A DNA stretch of 24,918 nt from Bacteroidales bacterium (GCA_027451265.1 DAIDJT010000008.1:1-24918); one strand, 5' to 3'; counted from the first letter of the stretch, positions 14,548 to 23,769 are shown. Numbers and translations: made by a program. The notes: generated by a model not told the origin, from the letters alone.

Positions 14548-15846
14548 TCAGTATTTAATAGTGGCCAGCAGGTTGATATACCCCCCGGCAACCTTGTTGA
14601 ATTCTTCCATCGCCTCCGGAGCAACAGGATTAACCGGCGGAGCCTCTACCTTCAGCGGATCAATGGCCGAACCATTCCGGTAGAACCTGAAATCGAGATG
14701 CGGCCCGGTTGAGAGGCCGGAGCTGCCCACATAGCCAACCACCTGCCCCTGCTTTACGTAAACTCCGGGGGAAATGCCGGGGCCGAACCTGGAGAGATGC
14801 ATGTATGCCGTTGAATAGACGCTGTTGTGGGTTATCCGCACAATCCTTCCAGATCCGTTTTCATATGCTGTGCTCGTCACTCTCCCGTCGCCTATGGCAA
14901 GCACGGGAGTACCCAGAGGAGCAGCGTAATCCACACCGTGATGCGCCCTGACAATCTTAAGTATCGGATGCATCCTTCCGCCTGAGAAACGTGAGCTGAT
15001 TCGCGAATACCTCAGCGGCGCCTTGAGGAATGCCTTCCGCAGGCTGGCACCGGTGGTGTCAAAGAATGACATGGTACTGTCCTGAATATAGGGGATGGCA
15101 TAGATCGTACCGCCTGCATGCTCAAACTCCGCCGCATGGACACGCCTTATGCCTACAGACTCATCACCAATGAAATCCTCCTCGTAAATAACCTTGAACC
15201 TGTCACCTTTCTGCAAACCGAAGAAGTCAATGGTCCATGCATAAATCTCTGACAGCTCGGCAGACAGGTTGGGATTGAGGTTATTTTCCTGGGCAGCTTC
15301 CCACAGCGAGGTGGTAATTGTCCCGGAAGAATAGCGCAGAAGTCGTTTTATCTCCGCATCATGCCTGTAAATGGCAAGGGTATCCTTAAGTGAGAAAACG
15401 TAAGCCACCCTCGGGTCGTGCTGGTAGATAATGTATTCAGGCCTGCTGATGGTATCCTTTGTCGTAAGCACGGAATAGGAGCTTCCGGTGCGCACCCTGC
15501 GCGGGTCAAACGTCTTTTTGTTATCACTGAGCAGCTTTTCGATATCATTCCAGTCAACACCCTGGGCCGCCAGGATGGATGAGATGAACTGATTCCTTTT
15601 AACCTTCTCGGTTTTAATATTATAGGAGTCAACCGGTATCCCGAAGAGGGTGTTTTTACCGGAATCCGTTGCCGCGGAATCAGCCGGCAAACCGGAAGCA
15701 GTTGCAGTATCAGAGGTGGCTTCAGTCCCGGCCTGCCGTGGTGCCTGGTCGGCAGATGTAGTTTCGGCAGCTCCGCTGCGAACGCAGGAAACCGCTGTCA
15801 GCATTCCGGCGGCATAAAGCACCGCGATAACAAGCCTGAACCTCAT
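14548..15846 (-). CDS. M23 metallopeptidase lipoprotein
   Basis: A 432-residue cell-wall endopeptidase-like protein. I chose the ATG at 15846: it overlaps the leuS stop as ATGA and opens a lipoprotein signal with lipobox LTAVSC (C21). A low-complexity Ala/Thr/Ser linker (about 22-65) follows, then a LysM/OapA-like region (about 85-130), then the M23 domain (about 300-400). Zinc and catalytic motifs are HHGVD (H303, D306), YMHL (H350) and GPHLDF (H383). The last ligand position, normally His in HxH, is Asp (D385), so activity may be altered or the metal held differently. It probably acts on peptidoglycan in the periplasm. Confidence 0.9.
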   Translation of the reverse strand: MRFRLVIAVLYAAGMLTAVSCVRSGAAETTSADQAPRQAGTEATSDTATASGLPADSAATDSGKNTLFGIPVDSYNIKTEKVKRNQFISSILAAQGVDWNDIEKLLSDNKKTFDPRRVRTGSSYSVLTTKDTISRPEYIIYQHDPRVAYVFSLKDTLAIYRHDAEIKRLLRYSSGTITTSLWEAAQENNLNPNLSAELSEIYAWTIDFFGLQKGDRFKVIYEEDFIGDESVGIRRVHAAEFEHAGGTIYAIPYIQDSTMSFFDTTGASLRKAFLKAPLRYSRISSRFSGGRMHPILKIVRAHHGVDYAAPLGTPVLAIGDGRVTSTAYENGSGRIVRITHNSVYSTAYMHLSRFGPGISPGVYVKQGQVVGYVGSSGLSTGPHLDFRFYRNGSAIDPLKVEAPPVNPVAPEAMEEFNKVAGGYINLLATIKY

Positions 15847-18500
15847 ACAACTATGTTTACGATACGGTTTGGGACTACAATGACCTTTGGCGTTGTGGTG
15901 CCAATCCATTTCTGTGCCCTTTCATCAGCAAGCACGAGCCTTTTCACCTCATCCCCCGGCAGGTTGACGGGAAGCTCAATTTTAAACCTCATCTTCCCGT
16001 TAACCGAAACAGGGCATTCAAATACATCCTCCTTCAGGTATTTCTCTTCGGCCACGGGCCATGGCTCATATGCTATTGTTCCCTTGTGCCCGGTGAACTG
16101 CCACAGTTCTTCGGCAAGGTGAGGGGCAAAGGGTGAAAGGAGCCTGATGAATGCTGATGCGGAATCACGGGTAATCTTTTCCTTTTTCAGGGCAGTGTTG
16201 AGGAAGATCATCATGGCCGAGATAGCAGTATTGAACCGGAGATCTTCAATATCTTCTGTCACCTTCCTGATTGTTTTATGCAGTGTTTTCAGAACCTCGG
16301 CGTCTTCTTCACCACTGGTAATGCTTTCACTGTTGGCCAAAAGGCGGTATGCTCTCGAGAGGAAGTTATGGGGACCCCTGATGCCCTTCTCGTCCCACGG
16401 CTTGGTTGCCTCCAGCGGGCCAAGGAACATTTCGAACAGGCGAAGGGTGTCGGCTCCGTAGTTTTTTACAACGTCGTCAGGATTGATGACATTCTTGAGG
16501 CTTTTTGACATCTTGGCCACTATCTGCCTGACCTCTTCTCCGGTCTCTGTGATGAAGTATCTGCCGTCTCTCTCCGAGATCAGGTCTGAAGATACCTTGG
16601 CACCGGTGGCTGTTTCATAGGCGAATGCAAGTATCATCCCCTGGTTGAAGAGCTTTTTGAAGGGCTCGTCAGTGGAGACCACCCCGAGGTCAAACAGCAC
16701 CTTGTGCCAGAAGCGGGCATAGAGCAGATGCAGCACAGCATGTTCGGCGCCTCCGATGTACAGGTCAACCGGCATCCAGTACTTTTCCTTTTCGGGGTCA
16801 AATATTGCGTTGTCATTCCCCGGGTCAATGAACCGGAGGTAATACCAGCATGAGCCGGCCCACTGAGGCATGGTGTTGGTCTCACGTTTGCCCCTTCGGC
16901 CGTTGCTGTCAGTCACGTACAGCCAGTCAGTGGCGTTTGAGAGTGGCGACTCACCGCTGGCGCCGGGTTCATAAACCTCGAGTTCGGGCAGTGTCAGCGG
17001 CAGTTCTTTCTCGTCAAGCAGGCTGATTGTACCGTCTTCCCAGTGGATGACGGGGAAGGGCTCGCCCCAGTAACGCTGCCGGCTGAAGAGCCAGTCACGC
17101 AGTTTGTAGTTGACGCGGTGAATGCCTGTGTTTCTGTTCTCAAGCCAGCGGGTGATGGTTGCAATTCCATCTTCGACGTTCAGCCCGTCAAGGCTGATTT
17201 CAAGTTCCCTGTTCGATGAGTTGATATAACGGCCGTCACCGCTCCAGCACTCTTTGCCGGCAATGATTCTGTCCCTCTGCTCGTTGTCAGCCGTGTCGGG
17301 GTCAAGAATGCAGGTTATCTCAATGCCAAACTTCCCGGCAAACTCAAAGTCGCGCTCATCGTGAGCCGGTACGGCCATTATGGCGCCGGTGCCATAGCCC
17401 ATGAGCACGTAATCTGCAACCCAGATTGGTATCCTTTTCCTGTTGACAGGGTTGACAGCGTATGTTCCGGTGAATACGCCGGTTTTATCCTTGGCCAGGT
17501 CAGTGCGGTCAAGATCCGATTTCAGGGAGGCAGAAGTAATGTAATCCTGAACGCGGCTGCTCATTTCCGGGCTGGTGATCCTGCTTACCATAGGGTGTTC
17601 GGGTGAGAGCACCATGTATGTTGCTCCGAAGAGTGTATCGGGACGGGTGGTATAAACAGTAATGCGTTCCTTGCTGCCGTCAATTTTAAAATCGACTTCT
17701 GCGCCGGTTGAGCGGCCTATCCAGTTACGCTGCATCTCCTTGATGCCCTCCGGCCAGTCGAGGTTGTCAAGTCCGCTGAGCAGTCTTTCTGCATAATAGG
17801 GGATGCGGAGCATCCACTGTTTGAGGTTCCTTCGCACCACCCTGTTGCCGCACTTCTCATGCGAGCCGTCAGTCAGCACCTCCTCGTTGGCGCAGACGAT
17901 ACGGCATGAGGGACAGTACCATATCTGGGCGTCATCATAGTATGCGAGCCTCTTTGAGTCGATATATTTTTTCCTTGCCTCATCACCGGCATTGAGTATG
18001 TCAAGGGGAATGGGAAGTTCGTTTATGTCACGTCCGCGGTTGGCATTGTGGTCATACCAGGTGTTGTAGAGCTTTATGAAGATCCACTGTGTCCACCGGA
18101 AATATTTCGGGTCAGTTGTGTTTATCTCACGATCCCAGTCGTAGCTGAGGCCCAGTTCCTTGATCTGGCGGCGGAACGTGTCGCAGTTTTTGTTTGTAGT
18201 GACAGCCGGGTGTGTCCCGGTTTGAATGGCGTACTGTTCGGCCGGCAGGCCGAAGGCATCCCATCCCATCGGATGAAGGACGTTAAAGCCTTTCATGCGC
18301 TTGTAGCGCGCCATAATATCAGTTGCGGTGTAACCCTCGGGGTGGCCGACGTGCAGCCCGGCGCCTGAGGGGTATGGGTACATGTCAAGGACGTAAAATT
18401 TATTGGGATTCGACAGGTCGTCAGGAGTTCTGAAGGTTTTGTGCTTCTCCCAATACTCCTGCCATTTCTTCTCAATCTCCGAAAAATTGTACTCCTTCAT
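15843..18500 (-). CDS. leuS: Leucyl-tRNA synthetase
   Basis: Class I synthetase that charges tRNA-Leu; 885 residues from the ATG at 18500 (MKEYNFSEIEKKWQ). An upstream in-frame ATG at 18635 is rejected since its extra 45 residues overlap the divergent tRNA-Arg promoter and match no family sequence. The HIGH motif is HVGH (50-53) and the KMSKS loop is intact at 663-667. The zinc-binding cluster CPSC/HEKC lies at 196-217. The CP1 editing domain is present with TTRPDTLFGATYM (about 284-296) and D381 in VPAHDERD, so mischarged tRNA should be proofread. The M23 peptidase gene follows with a 4-bp overlap. Confidence 0.97.
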   Translation of the reverse strand: MKEYNFSEIEKKWQEYWEKHKTFRTPDDLSNPNKFYVLDMYPYPSGAGLHVGHPEGYTATDIMARYKRMKGFNVLHPMGWDAFGLPAEQYAIQTGTHPAVTTNKNCDTFRRQIKELGLSYDWDREINTTDPKYFRWTQWIFIKLYNTWYDHNANRGRDINELPIPLDILNAGDEARKKYIDSKRLAYYDDAQIWYCPSCRIVCANEEVLTDGSHEKCGNRVVRRNLKQWMLRIPYYAERLLSGLDNLDWPEGIKEMQRNWIGRSTGAEVDFKIDGSKERITVYTTRPDTLFGATYMVLSPEHPMVSRITSPEMSSRVQDYITSASLKSDLDRTDLAKDKTGVFTGTYAVNPVNRKRIPIWVADYVLMGYGTGAIMAVPAHDERDFEFAGKFGIEITCILDPDTADNEQRDRIIAGKECWSGDGRYINSSNRELEISLDGLNVEDGIATITRWLENRNTGIHRVNYKLRDWLFSRQRYWGEPFPVIHWEDGTISLLDEKELPLTLPELEVYEPGASGESPLSNATDWLYVTDSNGRRGKRETNTMPQWAGSCWYYLRFIDPGNDNAIFDPEKEKYWMPVDLYIGGAEHAVLHLLYARFWHKVLFDLGVVSTDEPFKKLFNQGMILAFAYETATGAKVSSDLISERDGRYFITETGEEVRQIVAKMSKSLKNVINPDDVVKNYGADTLRLFEMFLGPLEATKPWDEKGIRGPHNFLSRAYRLLANSESITSGEEDAEVLKTLHKTIRKVTEDIEDLRFNTAISAMMIFLNTALKKEKITRDSASAFIRLLSPFAPHLAEELWQFTGHKGTIAYEPWPVAEEKYLKEDVFECPVSVNGKMRFKIELPVNLPGDEVKRLVLADERAQKWIGTTTPKVIVVPNRIVNIVV

Positions 18501-18601
18501 CTGTGCCCGATGGTTTTTGCTTATGGTCTGCGAAATTATGAAATCTTTGGCAAAAATCACGTCCGGTTGGTGCTGCGGTATACCGATTTGGCAGATTAAG
18601 T

Positions 18602-18632
18602 TTTGAAAATCGGCTCCGGCGGTATACTTTTG
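18602..18632 (+). promoter_or_regulatory. Promoter of tRNA-Arg
   Basis: TTTG (18602-18605), exactly 19 bp, then TACTTTTG (18625-18632): a perfect match to the Bacteroidota consensus TTTG-19-TAnnTTTG. The mature tRNA begins 10 bp later, so the 5' leader is a few bases long. It is the best phylum marker in the window. Confidence 0.85.
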
Positions 18633-18642
18633 CACTCTGAAC

Positions 18643-18718
18643 GGTCCCGTAGTTCAATGGATAGAATGACAGATTCCGGTTCTGTTGGTTGAGCGTTCGA
18701 GTCGCTCCGGGATCACCA
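18643..18718 (+). tRNA. tRNA-Arg (anticodon CCG)
   Basis: A full cloverleaf: acceptor GGTCCCG with CGGGATC (one G-T pair), anticodon stem ACAGA/TCTGT with loop TTCCGGT giving anticodon CCG, T arm GAGCG-TTCGAGT-CGCTC, discriminator A and an encoded CCA (18716-18718). It decodes CGG. Promoter and terminator flank it, so it is a single-gene unit, divergent from leuS. Confidence 0.95.
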
Positions 18719-18726
18719 GGCAAAGT

Positions 18727-18759
18727 TTAATAGCACTGATTGTCAGTGCTATTAATTTT
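18727..18759 (+). terminator. Terminator after tRNA-Arg
   Basis: A perfect 13-bp stem (18727-18739 with 18743-18755) with loop TTG, followed by four T. It lies 8 bp after the tRNA and faces the end of the converging permease operon, which may also use it. Confidence 0.8.
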
Positions 18760-18833
18760 ATACATAGCCATGTCAGTCATACATAACGCTGTTCTGGCTG
18801 ACCGTTTAGCGGATCCTTTGCAAAAACAGGCCC

Positions 18834-20507
18834 TTACCTTGATACCTGCTGCCTGCCATTCCCGTTTCTGTTGTTTATTCTGCCTGCAAGGAAAACAACT
18901 GTACCTGCGGCAATCAGAATTATGCATACAATCAGGGAATGATGAGGTTCGAAACTTATCTCGTCCCATGATTTGAGCGAGGTGGCACCAGTAATGGCAA
19001 GAACTGAAAGCAGGCCAAACAGAATGCCGTTGACAAGTGCGAAGATACCGAAGAATTCAAGCATGTCCTTCCATTTGAACGTCTTGTCCCTGTGTACCTT
19101 ATCTGAAATCCTGCTGTGTGTGCGGCCGTAAAAATAATATATCAGCAGACCGATATCGAGCCAGGCAAGAAACCTCAGCCATGTGAGAACAGGCAGGCTG
19201 TACATGAGATAAAAACTGAACACGACACCCAGGGGAGAAATAACCCAGACCAGCGGCACCCTGAATGAACGCTTGATGGCCGGGTTTGTCCTTCTCAGTA
19301 TAAGGACACTGCCTGAAACGATTGCAAATGCAAACAGGGTTCCTATATTGGCGAGCTCCGCGGCTGTGCCGATGGGTATCAGGAGAGCCACCAGTCCCAC
19401 TGCAATACCCGTGATAATTGTAGTGCGGTACGGCGTCCTGAAACGGGGGTGTACCTTCGAGATATTCTCAGGGAACAGGCGGTCACGTGACATGGCAAAG
19501 AAGACCCTCGGCTGCCCCATCATCATTACCAGCAGGACGCTTGTTATACCCATGACTGCGCCCACGGAGATGATTCCTGAGGCCCAGTCCTGATGAATGA
19601 CATTAAGTGCAAAGGCAATGGGGGCAGACAGGAATGACTGGTTGTCAGCGTAGTCCATGACGGGGATTATTCCCGTCAGGACAAGTGCAACGATTATATA
19701 CAGAGTGGAACAGACGAGCAGTGACACTATTATGCCAATGGGCAGATCACGTTGCGGATTTTTGGTTTCCTCCGCTGTGGTTGACACTGCATCAAATCCA
19801 ATGTAAGCGAAGAAGACTATGGCTGCACCCGTCATCACCCCGGTCCAGCCATACGGCATGAACGGGCTCCAGTTTTCGGGCCTGATGAAAAATAGTCCGA
19901 GCACAATGAAGAACAGGATTACTGCCAGCTTGACAAGTACAATCACGTTGTTGAATTTTGCACTTTCCTTTATACCGATAACCAGCAGGGTTGTGATGAT
20001 GGCCACAATGATAAGCGCAGGCAGGTTAAATGGAGGGGTGCACATCCAGACAGGAATTATAATTCCCATCCCGGCAAGCAGGTTTACGAGGTAGCCTGAC
20101 CAGCCTATTGCCACCGTTATTGAGCAAACGGCATATTCAAGAATAAGGTCCCAGCCGATTATCCATGCCAGAAGTTCTCCTATGGTTGCGTATGCATATG
20201 TATATGCGCTGCCGCTGACGGGAATGATGGAGGCAAATTCGGCATAGCACAATGCAGCAAAAACACAGGCGATTGCTGACACTCCGAATGAGAGGGTTAC
20301 GGCCGGTCCGGCATGAAGTGCGGCCCCGACACCGGTAAGCACGAAGATGCCGGTACCGATAATGGCACCTATCCCAAGGAGTATCAGGTCAAATGATCCA
20401 AGGGCTCTTTTCAGTTTATGTTCACCCTCTTCTGTCTGGGCAATCAGTTCTTCAACTGATTTTTTTGCAAAAAAATTATTTGCCATATCCTGATTGGATT
20501 CAGTCAT
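18834..20507 (-). CDS. APC family amino-acid permease, second copy
   Basis: A 557-residue inner-membrane amino-acid transporter of the APC superfamily, cationic-amino-acid-transporter (CAT)-like branch. Segment 1 has the unwound substrate-binding motif GIGAIIGTGIFVLTG. Further landmarks are YAEFASIIPVSGSAYTYAYATIGELLAWIIGWDLILEYA, in pieces, and GFDAVSTTAEETKNPQRDLP. About 12 membrane segments plus extra C-terminal hydrophobic ones make it longer than its neighbour. The ATG at 20507 overlaps the upstream permease stop by 8 bp; MANN at 20486 is an alternative start. Both permeases share the KRAL-x6-GIG start, so they arose by tandem duplication. The substrate is not readable. Confidence 0.9.
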   Translation of the reverse strand: MTESNQDMANNFFAKKSVEELIAQTEEGEHKLKRALGSFDLILLGIGAIIGTGIFVLTGVGAALHAGPAVTLSFGVSAIACVFAALCYAEFASIIPVSGSAYTYAYATIGELLAWIIGWDLILEYAVCSITVAIGWSGYLVNLLAGMGIIIPVWMCTPPFNLPALIIVAIITTLLVIGIKESAKFNNVIVLVKLAVILFFIVLGLFFIRPENWSPFMPYGWTGVMTGAAIVFFAYIGFDAVSTTAEETKNPQRDLPIGIIVSLLVCSTLYIIVALVLTGIIPVMDYADNQSFLSAPIAFALNVIHQDWASGIISVGAVMGITSVLLVMMMGQPRVFFAMSRDRLFPENISKVHPRFRTPYRTTIITGIAVGLVALLIPIGTAAELANIGTLFAFAIVSGSVLILRRTNPAIKRSFRVPLVWVISPLGVVFSFYLMYSLPVLTWLRFLAWLDIGLLIYYFYGRTHSRISDKVHRDKTFKWKDMLEFFGIFALVNGILFGLLSVLAITGATSLKSWDEISFEPHHSLIVCIILIAAGTVVFLAGRINNRNGNGRQQVSR

Positions 20508-21942
20508 TCAATTTGCTGTGCTGCCGGCCGTAGAGGAAGTAGATCAGCATGCCGATGACAGTCCAAACCCCCAGCCTGACCCAGGTGGATGACGGGAGGG
20601 ATGTCATCAGGTAAAGGCATCCTGCAGCACCTGCAGTACCCACAAAATATACCAGTGGTGTCCGGAACGGACGATTCATGTCAGGCCTTCTGACCCTGAG
20701 GATCATTATGCTGATGCAAACCATTGCAAATGCCAGCAGAGTGCCTATTGAAACCAGTTCGCCGATAAGGTCAATGGGGAAAAGCCCCGAGATTACTGCA
20801 ACTATTGATCCGACTATGATTGTTGTAATGTGCGGGGTTCTGTATTTCCTGTGTACCCTTCCAAGAACGGGAGGAAGAAGTCCGTCATTTGACATTGAGT
20901 ACAGAATCCTCGGCATGCCTGTAATCAGCACAAGGATCACTGAACTCATGCCGGCGATGGCCCCGATCTTGATTATTGGTCTGAGCCAGAACAGGCTCCG
21001 GCCCGCAGAATCGATACCGACTGCAATAGGATCAGGGACATTGAGAAGCCTGTAATTCACCATTCCTGTAAGTACTAGGGATACAGCGATGTACAGGACT
21101 GTCACTATTGCAAGGGACCCGAGGATTCCCTTCGCCATGTCACGCTGGGGGTTCTTTGCCTCCTGGGCCACCGTTGATACGGCATCAAAACCGACAAAGG
21201 CTAGAAAAATTATCCCGGCAGCCCTGAAGATGCCGCTCCATCCGAATTGGCCGGTAACGCCGGTATTTTCGGGTATGAAGGGATGGTAATTGTCCGGATT
21301 GATATGAGACAGTCCGAACCCTATGAAAAGGAGAATTACCGCAATTTTTACAATGACGATGATATTATTGAATCTGACTGATTCCCTGATTCCGAAAACA
21401 AGCACAGTTGTGATAAGGGCTACAATAAATACGGACGGGAGATTAATTATGGCTCCGGTGGTAATCCATCCGTCCCTGTAATTCAGAGGTGCACTGCTGA
21501 GTTCAGGGGGTATCACCACTCCCCAGTCTTTGAGAAAGCTGACGACGTAACCTGACCATCCCACAGCAACCAGTGAAGCTCCGAAGATATATTCGAGCAC
21601 CAGGTTCCAGCCGATAAACCACGCCAGCAATTCGCCGACGGTTGTGTATGCATAGGAATAAGCGCTTCCAGAAATCGGGATCATGGAAGCAAACTCCGTA
21701 TAACATAGCGCCACGAACATGCAGACAACGGCAGAAATTAAGAACGAAATGCTGAGGGCAGGCCCTGCATACTGGGCGGCTGCCGTACCGGTAATTACAA
21801 AAATGCCTGTACCGACAATACATCCCACCCCGATGAATATAAGGTTTGTTGCAGTCAAAGCGCGTTTCAATCCATGCTCAGAATCCGACGCGGCTGCCAT
21901 CATCTGCTGAAGTGACTTGGTTCTGAAGAGTTTATTCGCCAT
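20500..21942 (-). CDS. APC family amino-acid permease, first copy
   Basis: A 480-residue APC superfamily permease, first of an overlapping pair. It has GVGCIVGTGIFVITG in segment 1, YTEFASMIPISGSAYSYAYTTVGELLAWFIGWNLVLEY in segments 3-4 (quoted for its near identity with the partner gene), and GFDAVSTVAQEAKNPQRDMAKG after segment 6. The N-terminal tail LFRTKSLQQMMAAASDSEHGLKRAL resembles CAT-type bacterial transporters. About 12 membrane segments; normal length. Uptake of a neutral or cationic amino acid is likely, but I cannot choose. The 250-bp stretch upstream probably carries the promoter, where no confident box was found. Confidence 0.9.
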   Translation of the reverse strand: MANKLFRTKSLQQMMAAASDSEHGLKRALTATNLIFIGVGCIVGTGIFVITGTAAAQYAGPALSISFLISAVVCMFVALCYTEFASMIPISGSAYSYAYTTVGELLAWFIGWNLVLEYIFGASLVAVGWSGYVVSFLKDWGVVIPPELSSAPLNYRDGWITTGAIINLPSVFIVALITTVLVFGIRESVRFNNIIVIVKIAVILLFIGFGLSHINPDNYHPFIPENTGVTGQFGWSGIFRAAGIIFLAFVGFDAVSTVAQEAKNPQRDMAKGILGSLAIVTVLYIAVSLVLTGMVNYRLLNVPDPIAVGIDSAGRSLFWLRPIIKIGAIAGMSSVILVLITGMPRILYSMSNDGLLPPVLGRVHRKYRTPHITTIIVGSIVAVISGLFPIDLIGELVSIGTLLAFAMVCISIMILRVRRPDMNRPFRTPLVYFVGTAGAAGCLYLMTSLPSSTWVRLGVWTVIGMLIYFLYGRQHSKLND

Positions 21943-22114
21943 TCCTTTAAAAGAAGTTACCTATTTAGCACCTGTTGCCCTGGCTGACATTCGCCTGCCA
22001 TTTTTTAATTGCATGATTGGTAAGCCGGGTATTTCACTATAATAATTGAAGTTAAAAGTATTGAAATAATCCATTAGCAGCTACAGCAGGAGGTTATGTT
22101 ATACAGTTGTTTTG

Positions 22115-22143
22115 AAAAAAAAGCTGCCACATATGTGACAGCT
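22115..22143 (-). terminator. Terminator of the exbB-exbD operon
   Basis: A palindrome AGCTG-C-CACATATGTG-A-CAGCT (22122-22143) followed, on the - strand, by eight T (A run at 22115-22122). It lies about 55 bp past the exbD2 stop. A smaller hairpin GGAAC-AGG-GTTCC precedes it at about 22163-22175. The rest of the gap to the permease start (21943-22114) shows no gene or strong signal. Confidence 0.85.
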
Positions 22144-22196
22144 CTTTATTCTTTCAGCCTGGAACAGGGTTCCGGTTTCTTCAGTTGCAAATCAAG

Positions 22197-22679
22197 CTAT
22201 TTACCGTATACTATGCGGTCTACGTTCATGCTGGCATACATTATCTTAAGGGCACTGGCACGTCTGAGGGCCTGCTTGACGTCTGTCACAATACCCATGC
22301 GAGCGTCCTTGTCGATCTTCAGGACAACAAGCATTTTTGTCTTGTCAGCTTCGTTGAGCTGCTCCCTTTCCTGGGCAATGAAGTCCTGGATATCAGCTAT
22401 CTCCTTGTATGTATCATTGAGCTGGATTTTTGGTTCAGCACCATAGAGAGCCCTGAAGTTATCAAGCGGTTCCCCTATGAAGATGAAACTTGCAAGTGAC
22501 TTCTTCTCCAGTACTTTCCCTTCGGTGGTTTCAGGCAGCCTGACAGTTACCATGACATCAGTCTCGCGCATGGTTGTTATAGCCATAAAGAAGAACAGAA
22601 CGATGAACACTATATCAGGCAGTGACGCAGTACTGATGGCTTTTACCGTTTTTCCACCGGTTTTCACAAATCTTGCCAT
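22197..22679 (-). CDS. exbD: ExbD/TolR family protein, second copy
   Basis: A 160-residue stator-type protein with one N-terminal membrane helix (about 18-40, ISTASLPDIVFIVLFFFMAIT) carrying the conserved proton-relay Asp in LPD, followed by a periplasmic domain. It works with ExbB/TolQ to convert the proton gradient into mechanical work on outer-membrane receptors or envelope structures. It starts 4 bp after the first exbD and ends the operon, before the terminator at 22115-22143. It differs clearly from its neighbour in the periplasmic part, so the two are probably non-redundant partners. Confidence 0.9.
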   Translation of the reverse strand: MARFVKTGGKTVKAISTASLPDIVFIVLFFFMAITTMRETDVMVTVRLPETTEGKVLEKKSLASFIFIGEPLDNFRALYGAEPKIQLNDTYKEIADIQDFIAQEREQLNEADKTKMLVVLKIDKDARMGIVTDVKQALRRASALKIMYASMNVDRIVYGK

Positions 22680-22683
22680 AACT

Positions 22684-23265
22684 CTATTCTCCTATCCTTT
22701 TTGGTTCAGCTTCCGAGATCGGGACTTCAAAGAAGTCATCGACAGCTCCCCTGCGATCTTCATCAAGCTTTTCATACGGCATGCCAAACTCCTGTCTGGA
22801 AAGATCATCACGGAGCTTTGCCCTTGCAGCAATCAGCTCATTTTGCACTGCAATGTATACTCCGTACTTTGTTCCGATGTCGTTCTGCAATGATATGACA
22901 GCTTTTGTCACGGCAACATTTCCGAAGTACGGGATATTGATCACGCGCTTTTCGGGCATGTTCGGGGAGTCATTCGGATTAAGAATGAAGTTATGGGCAA
23001 TCTCCCTCAACCTGTTGAAATCTGTCAGCTGGCCTTCCACAAGCAACATGTTGTCCTTGTTTACTTTTACCTCCAGGATATTACGGTCATTGATCTTGTT
23101 GACATCCTGCGGAACGTTTGGGTCAGGGATAGCCGGCAGCTGACGCATAAGTCCGGTATCCGTGTCAAGCGTTGTAACGGCCAGGAAGAATATTAGAAGG
23201 AGGAACGCAATATCAGCCATTGAGCCTGCATTGATCTCCGGTACTGACCTTCTTTTTCTTGCCAT
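22684..23265 (-). CDS. exbD: ExbD/TolR family protein, first copy
   Basis: A 193-residue ExbD-type protein. I use the ATG at 23265 (MARKRRSVPEINAGSMADIAF), which matches the common Bacteroidota ExbD start; a GTG at 23301 would add 12 unlikely residues. One membrane helix (about 20-37) has the conserved Asp in SMADIAFLLLIFFLAVTTL. The periplasmic domain (about 40-193) is longer than in E. coli ExbD. Third gene of the ExbB-membrane protein-ExbD-ExbD operon. The partner of the energised complex (TonB-like receptor or other) is not encoded here. Confidence 0.92.
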   Translation of the reverse strand: MARKRRSVPEINAGSMADIAFLLLIFFLAVTTLDTDTGLMRQLPAIPDPNVPQDVNKINDRNILEVKVNKDNMLLVEGQLTDFNRLREIAHNFILNPNDSPNMPEKRVINIPYFGNVAVTKAVISLQNDIGTKYGVYIAVQNELIAARAKLRDDLSRQEFGMPYEKLDEDRRGAVDDFFEVPISEAEPKRIGE

Positions 23266-23301
23266 CTGGAAAGATTTTACTCCGCCGGGGCGGAAATTCA
23301 C

Positions 23302-23763
23302 TTACTTTTTAAAATTCTTGGATATTACTGAGTAAATAATGGAAAGGAAGGCAAGTCCCAGCAGAAAATATCCGACATACAGCCCGACATCAGTCAGGAA
23401 CAAAGTCCGCGGAACATTATCTTTTCCCTTGTAATGCGGGAGGTCAAGAACAGTGTTGTCAGCAATCAGGGCAGCCAGACCGATAAGAACAACGGCTACA
23501 ACTACCGTGATCACGGTTCCCTTCAGATTGCTCGGATTTACGATAAAATTCCTTATAGAGAAAAATACGGTAAGGAGTATTGTAATTCCAAGCAGAATAT
23601 AGGCATATATAATGAAAGAGTTGGTGACTTTGGGTTCTTCATACCTGGTCCCCTCCGTACCCGGAACTACACCGCCAAGGAAGAAAATTATGGCGAAAAG
23701 TACTGTGAGGCCCATGAAGGCCCACAGGACAATTGTTGATAAGCGTTTTACCTTTTCTGACAT
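23302..23763 (-). CDS. Four-helix membrane protein of the ExbB/ExbD operon
   Basis: A 153-residue protein with four predicted membrane segments (about residues 9-32, 48-71, 82-101 and 124-146) and short loops. I recognise no named domain. Small membrane proteins at this position, between exbB and exbD, are usual in Bacteroidota clusters, so it may be an accessory subunit of the proton-channel complex; that role is inferred only from position. It starts 6 bp after exbB and ends next to the exbD region, so it is co-transcribed. Confidence 0.75.
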   Translation of the reverse strand: MSEKVKRLSTIVLWAFMGLTVLFAIIFFLGGVVPGTEGTRYEEPKVTNSFIIYAYILLGITILLTVFFSIRNFIVNPSNLKGTVITVVVAVVLIGLAALIADNTVLDLPHYKGKDNVPRTLFLTDVGLYVGYFLLGLAFLSIIYSVISKNFKK

Positions 23764-23769
23764 GGCAGC

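Noticed and set aside
14349..14624. A 91-codon - strand frame with Cys/Glu/Arg repeats (CELRCASC type)
   Set aside because: It is the translation of the 14-bp heptad array, where a period of 14 keeps frames open, and it overlaps the end of the M23 gene. No start signal or family match.
18501..18635. N-terminal extension of LeuRS to the ATG at 18635
   Set aside because: The added 45 residues resemble no LeuRS sequence and cover the divergent tRNA-Arg promoter; MKEYNFSEIEKKWQ at 18500 is the normal family start.
23266..23301. GTG start for the first ExbD
   Set aside because: The ATG at 23265 gives the standard MARKRRSVPEINAGSMAD start; the GTG lies directly after the preceding stop and adds 12 unmatched residues.
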